DNA of 56,013 nucleotides from Eubacteriales bacterium (GTDB lineage Bacteria; Bacillota; Clostridia; Lachnospirales; Lachnospiraceae): the NCBI GenBank assembly GCA_030524715.1, contig JAUNGB010000026.1, positions 1 to 56,013 of the forward strand. The letters run 5' to 3'. Every line of letters starts with the position of its first letter. The stretch's first letter is position 1. This document shows, piece by piece, positions 31,385-39,784 of this stretch. The translations under genes were made by a program, and so were the position numbers. Under the pieces are notes generated by a model. It had not been told where the DNA came from, did no database searches, and saw nothing but the letters and a program-made list of their open reading frames with translations.

Positions 31385-33592
31385 CTATTCATTGGTTATA
31401 AGCTGCGTATAAACGCCGCCTTTAGCGTAGAGCTCGCTGTGCGTCCCTCGTTCTGCCACCTTCCCCCGGTCAAGCACAATGATCTCGTCGCAGTCCCGGA
31501 TAGTAGACAGCCGATGCGCCACAATGACACAGGTAATGCCCCGGTCATGTACGGACGTGACCACATCATATTCCGTTTTTGCGTCCAGAGCCGAGGTTGC
31601 TTCGTCCATGATGATGATGGTGGGATCCTGCGCAAGAACCCGGGCAATCTCCAGCCGCTGCCTCTGTCCGCCTGAAAGATCCTTTCCGCCCTCAGTGAGC
31701 CTGTATCCATATCCGCCGTCACGCTGAATGATATCGTCATGGATATGGGCGTCCCGGGCGGCAAGTATCACTTCAAAATCCTCAATGGAAGTATCCCACA
31801 TCCGGATGTTGTTTGCTATGGTATCCTCAAATATAATAATATCCTGATCCACCACAGACAGAGAGCCTGTAAATACACTCCGGTTGATCTCGCCGATGGG
31901 CTTTCCGTCAAAAAGAATCTCCCCGCTCCACGGCTTATACAGTCCAGAGATCAGCTTTGCCAGCGTAGATTTGCCGCAGCCTGACGCGCCCACAAAGGCA
32001 ACCCTCTGCCCCGGCTCCACTGTCATGGAAAAATTCTCGATCAGAGGCTTGTCCAGACGGGAGTAACCAAAGGTAACGTTCTTCAGCTCTATTCTGCCGC
32101 GCAGCTTATCATAGATGCCCTCCGTATGCGTATCCTCTGTATACGTATCTTTTGTATGCGTATCCTCCGTATATGTCACGTCGGCAGGATATTCCAGAAC
32201 ATCCTCAATGCGCTCCATGTCCGTGCGCATCTCCTGAAATGTCTGAGTAGATGAGATCAGTTCAGACGCAGGCGCCATAAAGGCTGAAAGGAAACCGGAA
32301 AACGCTGTGATCATACCCACCGTCCACTCTCCGCTCATACACATCCATACGCTGCCCATCAGCACAGCCGTATTGGTAAACACGGACAAAATGGAGGGGA
32401 TCAGCCCCAAATGTGCGTTCATCTCCGCAAATTTCACCTGGCCTGCATTTGCCCCTGCCTGATATCCTGACCAGCGTTTAAAAAATCCGTTTTCCGCACC
32501 TGAAGCCTTAATGGTTTCGATCATTTCGATACCCGCTACCGTCGTTCCCGCAAGCTTTCCGCTGTCACGGGAGGATACTCTTGTCAGATTTATCCGTTTT
32601 TGGGATATCCAATGTGAAACAAAGAGGTCGATAAAAATGGACAAAAGCCCCATGGCGGTCAGGAGCACACTGTAACGCAGCATGACGATCAGATAAAAAA
32701 TCATCATCCCGCCTTTTATCACGAGGGGCGCAAATATCTGTATCAGCGTATTTGCAATGCTTTGATTCTGGGTTTTGCGCCCGAGGATATCCCCCGCCAT
32801 GCGCTGGGAGAAAAATTCCATGGGCATCCGCAGCACATGCCACATATATTCCGAATTTGATACGACGGCCACCTTCCCGTCAGCTTTCAGCATATATACC
32901 TGCTGTATCCATGTAACAATGATCTGAATCGCCGCGATCAGCGCCATTCCGTAAATAAAGGGATAGAACCATTCCGGATTTTTTCCTGTCAGCAGCCGGT
33001 CCGCAAACACATAAGAAAACCCGGGCGTGATAATTCCAATAAGCGAGGTGATGACTGTTGTAATAATAACAAGGGCAAAGGCCGCCCCCGTCCCCCGAAG
33101 CTTCTTTTTTGCAAAGCTCCATACGCTTTTGGGTTTGCCGCCGGGCACAAAAGCTTCTCCAGGCTCGAACATCAGGCAGATACCTGTAAATGCCTTATCA
33201 AAAGCCTCCATGGATACCGAATAGGTTCCTTTGGCGGGGTCGTTGATGACCGCCTTTTTCTTTTTGAATCCGCAAAGCACTACAAAGTGGTTGAAGTTCC
33301 AATGAATGATACAGGGAAAATGTCCTTTTTCTTTCAGTCTTTCCGGCTGATATCGGTATCCCTTTGCTTCCAGGCCGTAGCTTCTTGCTGCTTTTAATAT
33401 ATTTCTCGCATTGGAGCCGTCCCGGGAAACCCCGCAGTCCTTACGCGCCTGTTCCAGCGGAATATATTTTTCGTAATATGCCAGTATCATAGTAAGCGAC
33501 GCTGCGCCGCATTCCAGCGCTTCTAACTGGATGGTAACGGGAACTCTGGCAACGCCGTTTTTTACCGGCTGCTTGATCGTTTTCTGCTTCAC
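31385..33592 (-). CDS. NHLM-type peptidase/permease/ATPase (C39) transporter
   Basis: 735 aa. The N-terminal C39 peptidase has Cys in EALECGAASLTMIL (near 31), His in WNFNHFVVLCG (near 105) and Asp in INDPAKG: it cuts double-Gly leaders during export. A six-helix membrane domain follows (about 165-450), then the ATPase (Walker A GASGCGKST, LSGGQRQR, IIIMDEATS). The linker before the ATPase carries a pentapeptide repeated four times (separate entry). It should process the Nif11 precursor; it might also serve lanA, which lacks its own transporter. Confidence 0.95.
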   Translation of the reverse strand: MKQKTIKQPVKNGVARVPVTIQLEALECGAASLTMILAYYEKYIPLEQARKDCGVSRDGSNARNILKAARSYGLEAKGYRYQPERLKEKGHFPCIIHWNFNHFVVLCGFKKKKAVINDPAKGTYSVSMEAFDKAFTGICLMFEPGEAFVPGGKPKSVWSFAKKKLRGTGAAFALVIITTVITSLIGIITPGFSYVFADRLLTGKNPEWFYPFIYGMALIAAIQIIVTWIQQVYMLKADGKVAVVSNSEYMWHVLRMPMEFFSQRMAGDILGRKTQNQSIANTLIQIFAPLVIKGGMMIFYLIVMLRYSVLLTAMGLLSIFIDLFVSHWISQKRINLTRVSSRDSGKLAGTTVAGIEMIETIKASGAENGFFKRWSGYQAGANAGQVKFAEMNAHLGLIPSILSVFTNTAVLMGSVWMCMSGEWTVGMITAFSGFLSAFMAPASELISSTQTFQEMRTDMERIEDVLEYPADVTYTEDTHTKDTYTEDTHTEGIYDKLRGRIELKNVTFGYSRLDKPLIENFSMTVEPGQRVAFVGASGCGKSTLAKLISGLYKPWSGEILFDGKPIGEINRSVFTGSLSVVDQDIIIFEDTIANNIRMWDTSIEDFEVILAARDAHIHDDIIQRDGGYGYRLTEGGKDLSGGQRQRLEIARVLAQDPTIIIMDEATSALDAKTEYDVVTSVHDRGITCVIVAHRLSTIRDCDEIIVLDRGKVAERGTHSELYAKGGVYTQLITNE
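32117..32176 (-). repeat. 15-bp x 4 coding minisatellite in the transporter linker
   Basis: Encodes TYTED, THTKD, TYTED, THTEG in tandem between the membrane and ATPase domains. Lengths can change in 5-residue steps without frameshift. Confidence 0.85.
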
Positions 33593-33601
33593 GCTTTCAC
33601 C

Positions 33602-34087
33602 TCACTGTATCACAAAGGAGATGGGCCTTATGCTCTCCACTGTAATGTCCGCCATATAGATTCCATCGTCAAGTCCGGAAATATCGATTTCCACCCCATA
33701 GCAGGAATCGCCCGCTTTCAGTCCCACCGCTTCGGTCAGATAGGGGATAAGCTCCCCGTCGCCTGCCGGAATCGGTTTTGCAGACACCTTTTTTATAACG
33801 CCCTCCTGTTCCTTTATGGTCACGGACATGCCCGGCTTCATATCCGCCGCGTCGTCTTCGTTTACATAGCAGACGACAGTTCCGTCTTCCACCAGTGCGC
33901 CTGCGCGCACAACCGTTTCGACTGTGCCGAATATGCCCCATACGATCATACCCACAAGAAGCAGGATAACGGCAGAAAGCATGAGCCACACTCCCGGCCT
34001 TGCTACATGTATGTAATCATTAAGCTGTTCAGGTGATTTCAGTCTGTCCACGCTCTCTTTACGGAAAATAGAGTCTTGCATCATCAT
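33602..34087 (-). CDS. NHLM HlyD-like secretion accessory protein (short)
   Basis: 161 aa with one membrane helix (PGVWLMLSAVILLLVGMIVWGI, about 30-52) and a beta-rich extracellular part with barrel-sandwich character (VVRAGALVEDGTVVCYVN). This matches NHLP secretion proteins but without the long coiled-coil hairpin, so it is shorter than usual family members. It is first in the operon and ends 10 nt before the C39 transporter. A TATACT -10 at 34168-34163 lies about 75 nt upstream; no AAGGACA box accompanies it. Confidence 0.82.
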   Translation of the reverse strand: MMMQDSIFRKESVDRLKSPEQLNDYIHVARPGVWLMLSAVILLLVGMIVWGIFGTVETVVRAGALVEDGTVVCYVNEDDAADMKPGMSVTIKEQEGVIKKVSAKPIPAGDGELIPYLTEAVGLKAGDSCYGVEIDISGLDDGIYMADITVESIRPISFVIQ

Positions 34088-34441
34088 TCCCTCGCTTCCT
34101 TACTTGTATGCGTCCAAAATAAGGCGGCATGTCTTTTGATATGTACTGCCTTTATAGAAAGCAGTATACACCAAAAAAGGCATGATGTCTTATTTTTTTA
34201 AACAATATTTTTTAATTTTGGTAAAATTTTTTTAAGATCATGTCAGACTTCAAATTTTTATCTTCCAGATGTGAAATTTTGTACTAAATTTTTCTTGCAT
34301 TAGTCTGATAAGTATGTTATTGTTTTTCTACAGTTCTAATATAATTTCTTTATCGGCCCATTGGCCATCATCAAAAGCCCACTTGTAAAAACACATCTAT
34401 AAACCATTTCTTTCTAACCATTTCTAAAAGGAGGTTCTCTT
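34088..34441. other. Divergent intergenic region between the NHLM operon and the rpn array
   Basis: AT-rich, 354 bp. It holds the NHLM operon -10 (34163-34168), an inverted repeat around TACTGC...GCAGTA (34144-34166) and, at its right end, the AAGGAGG ribosome site of the first rpn gene. No gene is seen. Confidence 0.6.
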
Positions 34442-35323
34442 ATGACAAAACCAGCTTCTTCATCCTCAAACCGTGAAATCCTTCAAAATCTAAGCGGCAG
34501 ACTCGAATACCGCATGACAAACGCTTATCTCTTTGTTGCCGTCCTTCAGGAGAATCACGAAACCCTGTGTTCTCTGATAGCCGCTCTTCTGCATATCAAA
34601 AGAGAGGATATCCTTTCCATAGAGATTCTGAACCCTATTACCCTCGGGCAGGCGATTTTCCTCAAGGACTGTGTTCTGGATCTTCTCATCCTCCTGAATG
34701 ATAACACGAAGATCAATCTGGAAATGCAGGTTGCTAATGAGCATAACTGGGATAACCGCAGCGTTTATTATTTAGCTTCCAAGCTGACGGATCTTCCCAC
34801 TGGAGCCGACTACAATGAACTGAAGCCTGTCATCCAGATCGGCATCCTGGATTTCAACTACCCCTCCGATAATCAGGAGTTTTACCAAAAAATCATGCTT
34901 ATTAATAAAAAAACAGGGAAAGTTTTCAGTGACAAGGCTGCCATCCATGTGTTATGCTTATCTCAGATCCACAATGCCACGCCCGAGGACCAGGAAAGCG
35001 GTCTTTATAAATGGGCTCAGATTTTCAAAGCCACTACATGGAAGGAGCTGATCGATTTGGCAGATAATAATCCGATTATCGAAGACACCATTGTTACTAT
35101 TGCAAAGCTTTCCGCCGACGAGCGCATCCGGCAACAGTGTGAACGCCGGGAAAAATTCGAACGTGACCGCATCAGTGCTATCAATTACGGGATTTCCAAA
35201 GGTCAGAATAAACTTCTCGAGCTTATCACCCTCATGACCCAGGCCGGTGAAACTGATCTCATTCCCAAACTTGCCCAGGATAAGGCCCTACTGGCACAAA
35301 TGTACAAAAAATATAATCTTTAA
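34442..35323 (+). CDS. Rpn-family PD-(D/E)XK nuclease (family B, copy 1)
   Basis: 293 aa, AAGGAGG 8 nt before the ATG. The nuclease core is near residues 75-125 (LDLLILLNDNTKINLEMQVA, with LEMQ as the Glu-x-Gln motif), followed by LASKL and PVIQIGILDF. The C-terminal periodic stretch is shortest here: a single GQNK unit after GISK. An AAGGAG at 35042-35047 lies 9 nt before an in-frame TTG (35057), a possible internal start for an 88-aa C-terminal product. Nearly identical to the next two genes. Confidence 0.88.
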   Translation: MTKPASSSSNREILQNLSGRLEYRMTNAYLFVAVLQENHETLCSLIAALLHIKREDILSIEILNPITLGQAIFLKDCVLDLLILLNDNTKINLEMQVANEHNWDNRSVYYLASKLTDLPTGADYNELKPVIQIGILDFNYPSDNQEFYQKIMLINKKTGKVFSDKAAIHVLCLSQIHNATPEDQESGLYKWAQIFKATTWKELIDLADNNPIIEDTIVTIAKLSADERIRQQCERREKFERDRISAINYGISKGQNKLLELITLMTQAGETDLIPKLAQDKALLAQMYKKYNL

Positions 35324-35498
35324 CTGCTTTTTTAATGTTCAAAACCCCGGGTTGGCTGTCGCCCTCCCGGAGTTTTCGGCAGCTTCATTTCTTTATCAGT
35401 TCATTGGCTATCATCAAAAGCTCCCCTTGTAAAAACACATCTATAAACCATTTCTTTCTAATCATTTCTTCTAACCATTTCTAAAAGGAGGTTCTCTT

Positions 35499-36404
35499 AT
35501 GAAAAAACCAGCTTCTTCATCCTCAAACCGTGAAATCCTTCAAAACCTAAGCGGCAGACTCGAATACCGCATGACAAACGCTTATCTCTTTGTTGCCGTC
35601 CTTCAGGAGAATCACGAAACCCTGTGTTCTCTGATAGCCGCTCTTCTGCATATCAAAAGAGAGGATATCCTTTCCATAGAGATTCTGAACCCTATTACCC
35701 TCGGGCAGGCGATTTTCCTCAAGGACTGTGTTCTGGATCTTCTCATCCTCCTGAATGATAACACGAAGATCAATCTGGAAATGCAGGTTGCTAATGAGCA
35801 TAACTGGGATAACCGCAGCGTTTATTATTTAGCTTCCAAGCTGACGGATCTTCCCACTGGAGCCGACTACAATGAACTGAAGCCTGTCATCCAGATCGGC
35901 ATCCTGGATTTCAACTACCCCTCCGATAATCAGGAGTTTTACCAAAAAATCATGCTTATTAATAAAAAAACAGGGAAAGTTTTCAGTGACAAGGCTGCCA
36001 TCCATGTGTTATGCTTATCTCAGATCCACAATGCCACGCCCGAGGACCAGGAAAGCGGTCTTTATAAATGGGCTCAGATTTTCAAAGCCACTACATGGAA
36101 GGAGCTGATTGATTTGGCAGATAATAATCCGGTTATTGAAGACACCATTGTTACTATTGCAAAGCTTTCCGCTGACGAACGCATCCGGCAGCAGTGTGAA
36201 CGACGGGAAAAGTTCGAGCGTGACCGTATCAGCGCTATCAATTACGGGATTTCTGTAGGCAGAGCGAAGGGCAGAACAGAAGGACAGAATAAGCTTCTTG
36301 AACTTATCACCCTCATGACCCAGGCCGGTGAAACTGATCTCATTCCCAAACTTGCCCAGGATAAGGCCCTACTGACACAAATGTACAAAAAATATAATCT
36401 TTAA
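35499..36404 (+). CDS. Rpn-family PD-(D/E)XK nuclease (family B, copy 2)
   Basis: 301 aa. Nearly identical to copy 1, with the N-terminus MKKPAS instead of MTKPAS and NPV instead of NPI near residue 212. The periodic stretch has three 4-aa units, GRAK, GRTE, GQNK (36258-36293), two more than copy 1. The possible internal TTG start with AAGGAG is kept at 36114. The catalytic LEMQ motif is intact, unlike in family A. The upstream AAGGAGG is kept, so the gene is expected to be translated. Confidence 0.88.
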   Translation: MKKPASSSSNREILQNLSGRLEYRMTNAYLFVAVLQENHETLCSLIAALLHIKREDILSIEILNPITLGQAIFLKDCVLDLLILLNDNTKINLEMQVANEHNWDNRSVYYLASKLTDLPTGADYNELKPVIQIGILDFNYPSDNQEFYQKIMLINKKTGKVFSDKAAIHVLCLSQIHNATPEDQESGLYKWAQIFKATTWKELIDLADNNPVIEDTIVTIAKLSADERIRQQCERREKFERDRISAINYGISVGRAKGRTEGQNKLLELITLMTQAGETDLIPKLAQDKALLTQMYKKYNL

Positions 36405-36577
36405 CTGCTTTTAATGTTCAAAACCCCGGGGTGGCTGTCGCCCTCCCGGAGTTTTCGGCAGGTTCATTTCTTTATCAGTTCATTGGCCGTTATCAAAAGC
36501 TTCCCCTGTAAGAACACATCTATAAACCATTTCTTTCTAATCATTTCTTCTAACCATTTCTAAAAGGAGGTTCTCTT

Positions 36578-37492
36578 ATGACAAAACCAGCTTCATCCTC
36601 AAACCATGAAATCCTTCAAAACCTAAGCGGTAAACTCGAATACCGCATGACGAACGCTTATCTCTTTGTTGCTGTCCTTCAGGAGAATCACGAAACCTTG
36701 TGTTCTCTGATAGCCGCTCTTCTGCATATCAAAAGAGAGGATATCCTTTCCATAGAGATTCTGAACCCTATTACCCTCGGGCAGGCGATTTTCCTCAAGG
36801 ACTGTGTTCTGGATCTTCTCATCCTCCTGAATGATAACACGAAGATCAATCTGGAAATGCAGGTTGCTAATGAGCATAACTGGGATAACCGCAGCGTTTA
36901 TTATTTAGCTTCCAAGCTGACGGATCTTCCCACTGGAGCCGACTACAATGAACTGAAGCCTGTCATCCAGATCGGCATCCTGGATTTCAACTACCCCTCC
37001 GATAATCAGGAGTTTTACCAAAAAATCATGCTTATTAATAAAAAAACAGGGAAAGTTTTCAGTGACAAGGCTGCCATCCATGTGTTATGCTTATCTCAGA
37101 TCCACAATGCCACGCCCGAGGACCAGGAAAGCGGTCTTTATAAATGGGCTCAGATTTTCAAAGCCACTACATGGAAGGAGCTGATTGATTTGGCAGATAA
37201 TAATCCGGTTATTGAAGACACCATTGTTACTATTGCAAAGCTTTCCGCCGACGAACGCATCCGGCAGCAGTGTGAACGCCGGGAAAAATTCGAACGTGAC
37301 CGCATCAGTGCTATCAATTACGGGATTTCTGTAGGCAGAGCGAAGGGCAGAGCGGAAGGCAGAACAGAAGGGCAGAACAAACTTCTCGAACTTATCACCC
37401 TCATGACCCAGGCCGGTGAAACTGATCTCATTCCCAAACTTGCCCAGGATAAAACTTTACTGACACAAATGTACAAAAAATATAATCTTTAA
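36578..37492 (+). CDS. Rpn-family PD-(D/E)XK nuclease (family B, copy 3)
   Basis: 304 aa. It has lost one Ser near the N-terminus (ASSSNHEI) and has four 4-aa units, GRAK, GRAE, GRTE, GQNK (37334-37381), the longest of the three. The internal TTG with AAGGAG is at 37190. The rest is nearly identical to copies 1 and 2. The graded 1-3-4 unit count in one locus fits replication slippage or recombination acting on the repeat, which in E. coli RpnA lies in the dimerisation helix of the small antitoxin product. Confidence 0.88.
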   Translation: MTKPASSSNHEILQNLSGKLEYRMTNAYLFVAVLQENHETLCSLIAALLHIKREDILSIEILNPITLGQAIFLKDCVLDLLILLNDNTKINLEMQVANEHNWDNRSVYYLASKLTDLPTGADYNELKPVIQIGILDFNYPSDNQEFYQKIMLINKKTGKVFSDKAAIHVLCLSQIHNATPEDQESGLYKWAQIFKATTWKELIDLADNNPVIEDTIVTIAKLSADERIRQQCERREKFERDRISAINYGISVGRAKGRAEGRTEGQNKLLELITLMTQAGETDLIPKLAQDKTLLTQMYKKYNL

Positions 37493-37563
37493 CTGCTTTT
37501 TTAAATGTTCAAAACCCCGGGTTGGCTGTCGCCCTCCCGGAGTTTTCGGCAGATTCTTTCACA

Positions 37564-37600
37564 AAAAATTCCGGTAGCCTATAAAGTTCTCGGAATTTTT
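37564..37600. terminator. Terminator hairpin after the rpn array
   Basis: AAAAATTCCG (37564-37573) with CGGAATTTTT (37591-37600), symmetric enough to work on both strands. A second hairpin, GTTACTGT with ACAGTAAC, follows at 37618-37650 beside the end of the minus-strand gene. Confidence 0.7.
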
Positions 37601-37652
37601 TATCTTGTTCTTTATTCGTTACTGTTCGCACCGTAGGCGTGGACAGTAACCT

Positions 37653-38237
37653 TTATTCCTCATCCAGATACAGAAGCAACCTCCTTACCGCAGCCTCCCG
37701 TGTCCTCCTTATTTCCTCCGGCTGCATACGGAACAGCAGGCACAGTTCCTCCATGGAAACAGGACAGCAGCATGTCAGAAGCAAAATCTGCAAATGTAAT
37801 GTGGGCAGCACTTCAAAAGCCGTCTGCAGAAGGATTCTGTCTGTGGGATCTGAAATCCTGTCAAAGGAAAGGGCATTGACATAATAAGTATTCCTCTGTT
37901 TATCCGCCTGCCCCTGTGCCATAACATACAGCGTTTGGAAAAAATCAAATAAAGGCATGGTCGGCTGTGTGAAGTCCATTTTTCCGCAGGAAAGTGTTCT
38001 GTATGCCTGAATCACAATTGTTTCCGCAGCTTTTCCGTCTCGTAAAACAGAATAGGCATATCCGTAAGCCGCGGCATTCGTTAAAAGATAAACCCTGCGC
38101 AAAGCATAACGGTCGCCGTGCGCTGCTTTTTGAAACCATTTACAAACCCGAATATCCGGCTGCGGCGGGATTTTTACCTCCGCAATTTTGGGTGTTTTAA
38201 TTTTGTGCTGTCCAATAATATGTTTCCCTATTTTCAT
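37653..38237 (-). CDS. Degenerate sigma-70-like protein
   Basis: 194 aa. A region-2-like segment (KWFQKAAHGDRYALRRVYLL, about 33-85) and a region-4-like segment at the end (MEELCLLFRMQPEEIRRTRE) suggest an ECF-type sigma fold. Cys-rich LTCCCPVS precedes region 4. There is no signal peptide. Its start overlaps the upstream secreted-protein gene by 41 bp, and GGAG lies 11-12 nt upstream. It may be coupled to that gene, but no classical anti-sigma factor is present. Function uncertain. Confidence 0.7.
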   Translation of the reverse strand: MKIGKHIIGQHKIKTPKIAEVKIPPQPDIRVCKWFQKAAHGDRYALRRVYLLTNAAAYGYAYSVLRDGKAAETIVIQAYRTLSCGKMDFTQPTMPLFDFFQTLYVMAQGQADKQRNTYYVNALSFDRISDPTDRILLQTAFEVLPTLHLQILLLTCCCPVSMEELCLLFRMQPEEIRRTREAAVRRLLLYLDEE

Positions 38238-39393
38238 TTGTAATCGGCGCTCCTGTTATACCTGCATCCTGAATCTCTTCCCAGTACCCATAACAAACAC
38301 CGTTTTCATCATACCAGTATCCGTCGTCTGCCTGCTGTACCAGAACACCATTGCCGTTACCGTCATACAACATTGCCCCATTCGCACCCTGATATGGAAT
38401 ATCAGAATCAGGAGTATCCCTCTTTGGCACTGTCCAGAAATAAACCTCTCCGTTTCCATTCACTACCGTGGTTCCCCTTATGCCTGCTTCTCTGATTTCT
38501 TCATCTGTTCCGAAGTAAACCCCGTTCTCATCATACCAGTTGCCATCGGAAGCTGCTGAAATAAGTACCTCTTCTCCGTAAACATTATACATCACAGCCG
38601 AATCATCTCTCTGCCGCGCGATTCCGGCAGCGTCCCCATCTGTTTCCTTATTATCATCATAAATGCCGTTCCCGTCCGTTTCTTCCTCTTCTTTCAAAAG
38701 ACAGCTGCTGATATCATCCGGAAATTCCAGATAATCAGCCTTCACATATCCATCCTTTCCATTATAATTCACCTGTGCCCATCCATCAGTCAGATTTCCG
38801 GTAACCCATACCGCAGCATCCTGGGGAATCACCTCTGATACTCTGCTCTCCAGATTATTCTCATCCCTGAAATTTACTGCATCTGTAGTCAACATAGGAG
38901 CGCCTGGATTCCGGGAATCTGCCCCTTTCCAGATTTCCTCCACTTTCTCTGACATTTCCATCCACTCATTCAAAATTGCTTCATCCTTCTGGTATCCATG
39001 CAGATCGCCGGGTACTGTAATGTAATAAACTCCCTTTTTTCCGCTTCCCACCAGATAATAAACAGATGTATTCTCCACAAACTTATAATCCTTACTGCAG
39101 TTCAGCCAGAACAGAGCCCCGCATCCTTCCTCGCCATCCTGGTTTCCTGCTTCCATGGAATCCTTATGGAAAAATCCGATACAATCCCCCTCATCTTTCG
39201 TTTCAAGTTTTCCCTCCCAGTTTTCAGGAAGTTTCAGATTGACTTCTTCAAATGTATACTCGATAAAGCCTTCTTTCTCTGCCTTCGTATACTCCCAGCC
39301 ATTCTTGGCAGGCTCTGCCGCAGCACTCATACCAGCTGTCAAAGTAACGCAGCTAAAAAAAATACCCATTTCTTTCAAAAATCTGTATTTCAT
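38197..39393 (-). CDS. Secreted SH3-domain protein with two C-terminal repeats
   Basis: 398 aa. The signal peptide is at the start (FLKEMGIFFSCVTLTAGMSA). A beta-rich N-terminal domain (about 30-165) is followed by a bacterial SH3 domain (DAVNFRDENNLESRVSEVI then GYVKADYLEF, about 172-230). An acidic linker leads to two imperfect repeats of about 60 residues (each with a WYDENGV core and a YFW or YYW end). SH3b domains usually bind cell-wall peptides, so it probably works at the cell surface. It is in an operon with the sigma-like gene. Confidence 0.8.
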   Translation of the reverse strand: MKYRFLKEMGIFFSCVTLTAGMSAAAEPAKNGWEYTKAEKEGFIEYTFEEVNLKLPENWEGKLETKDEGDCIGFFHKDSMEAGNQDGEEGCGALFWLNCSKDYKFVENTSVYYLVGSGKKGVYYITVPGDLHGYQKDEAILNEWMEMSEKVEEIWKGADSRNPGAPMLTTDAVNFRDENNLESRVSEVIPQDAAVWVTGNLTDGWAQVNYNGKDGYVKADYLEFPDDISSCLLKEEEETDGNGIYDDNKETDGDAAGIARQRDDSAVMYNVYGEEVLISAASDGNWYDENGVYFGTDEEIREAGIRGTTVVNGNGEVYFWTVPKRDTPDSDIPYQGANGAMLYDGNGNGVLVQQADDGYWYDENGVCYGYWEEIQDAGITGAPITNENRETYYWTAQN

Positions 39394-39536
39394 TATACAT
39401 CATCCTTTCTCGCATCGTTTCGATCATCAAACAGAACCCTGATAAAGCTGCCGGGCTTCTGCTGAATTCTATTTTACCTGAAATCAGGCAGTATTCACAA
39501 AATTGTCTTAAAAACCGCCCAACTGTCCCTCTTTAA

Positions 39537-39710
39537 TCTTTTCCACCTGTGCAATTGCAATCCAACAGCACAGGTGGAATTTTTTTAATCCCAAGCTCTG
39601 GTCAAAGAATACCTGAATGCGGAAATGAACCACCCCGCTGCAAGCAACGGGGTATCCGCTCCTGGTTTCTTTTTTAGAACGCTGCAAGCAGCGGGGTATT
39701 AGACCCATGA
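39537..39710. repeat. Repeat-rich intergenic block with paired hairpins
   Basis: TTCCACCTGTG with CACAGGTGGAA (39541-39579), followed by a T7 run on the plus strand, and two related motifs around ACCCCGCTGCAAGC and GCTGCAAGCAGCGGGGTAT. No plus-strand gene precedes the hairpin, so it looks like the remnant of an inserted element. A 66-codon minus-strand frame here (39508-39708) is not called. The rest of 39394-39784 shows no gene. Confidence 0.55.
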
Positions 39711-39720
39711 GCGAATAAAA

Positions 39721-39745
39721 CCCCCCGGTCCTACGGACCGGGGGG
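39721..39745 (-). terminator. Terminator of the ABC exporter operon
   Basis: CCCCCCGGTCC with its complement around a 3-nt loop, then TTTTATT on the minus strand; about 40 nt past the permease stop. Confidence 0.85.
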
Positions 39746-39784
39746 GGGAGTTTTCACAGGTTCCCGTGAATTTCCACGTGAAAT

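Larger units (their letters stand above)
34395..37560 (+). repeat. Tandem triplication of about 1.06-1.08 kb units
   Basis: Unit spacing between start codons is 1057 and 1079 bp. Each unit has the same leader (AAACCATTTCTTTCTAA-type, then AAGGAGG), an rpn gene and the same trailer: a hairpin-forming AAACCCCGGG ... CTCCCGGAGTTTT about 20 nt after each stop, probably a terminator. Confidence 0.92.

Noticed and set aside
34150-34200. NHLM operon as a member of the AAGGACA regulon
   Set aside because: TATACT is present at 34168-34163, but nothing like AAGGACA lies 26-27 or 47-48 nt upstream.
34490-36877. 84-codon antisense frame repeated in all three family B rpn genes
   Set aside because: It is the shadow of the conserved nuclease coding sequence; its conservation follows from the triplication and it has no ribosome site.
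39508-39708. 66-codon minus-strand frame
   Set aside because: It falls in a hairpin-rich intergenic repeat block and has no ribosome site or recognisable protein features.
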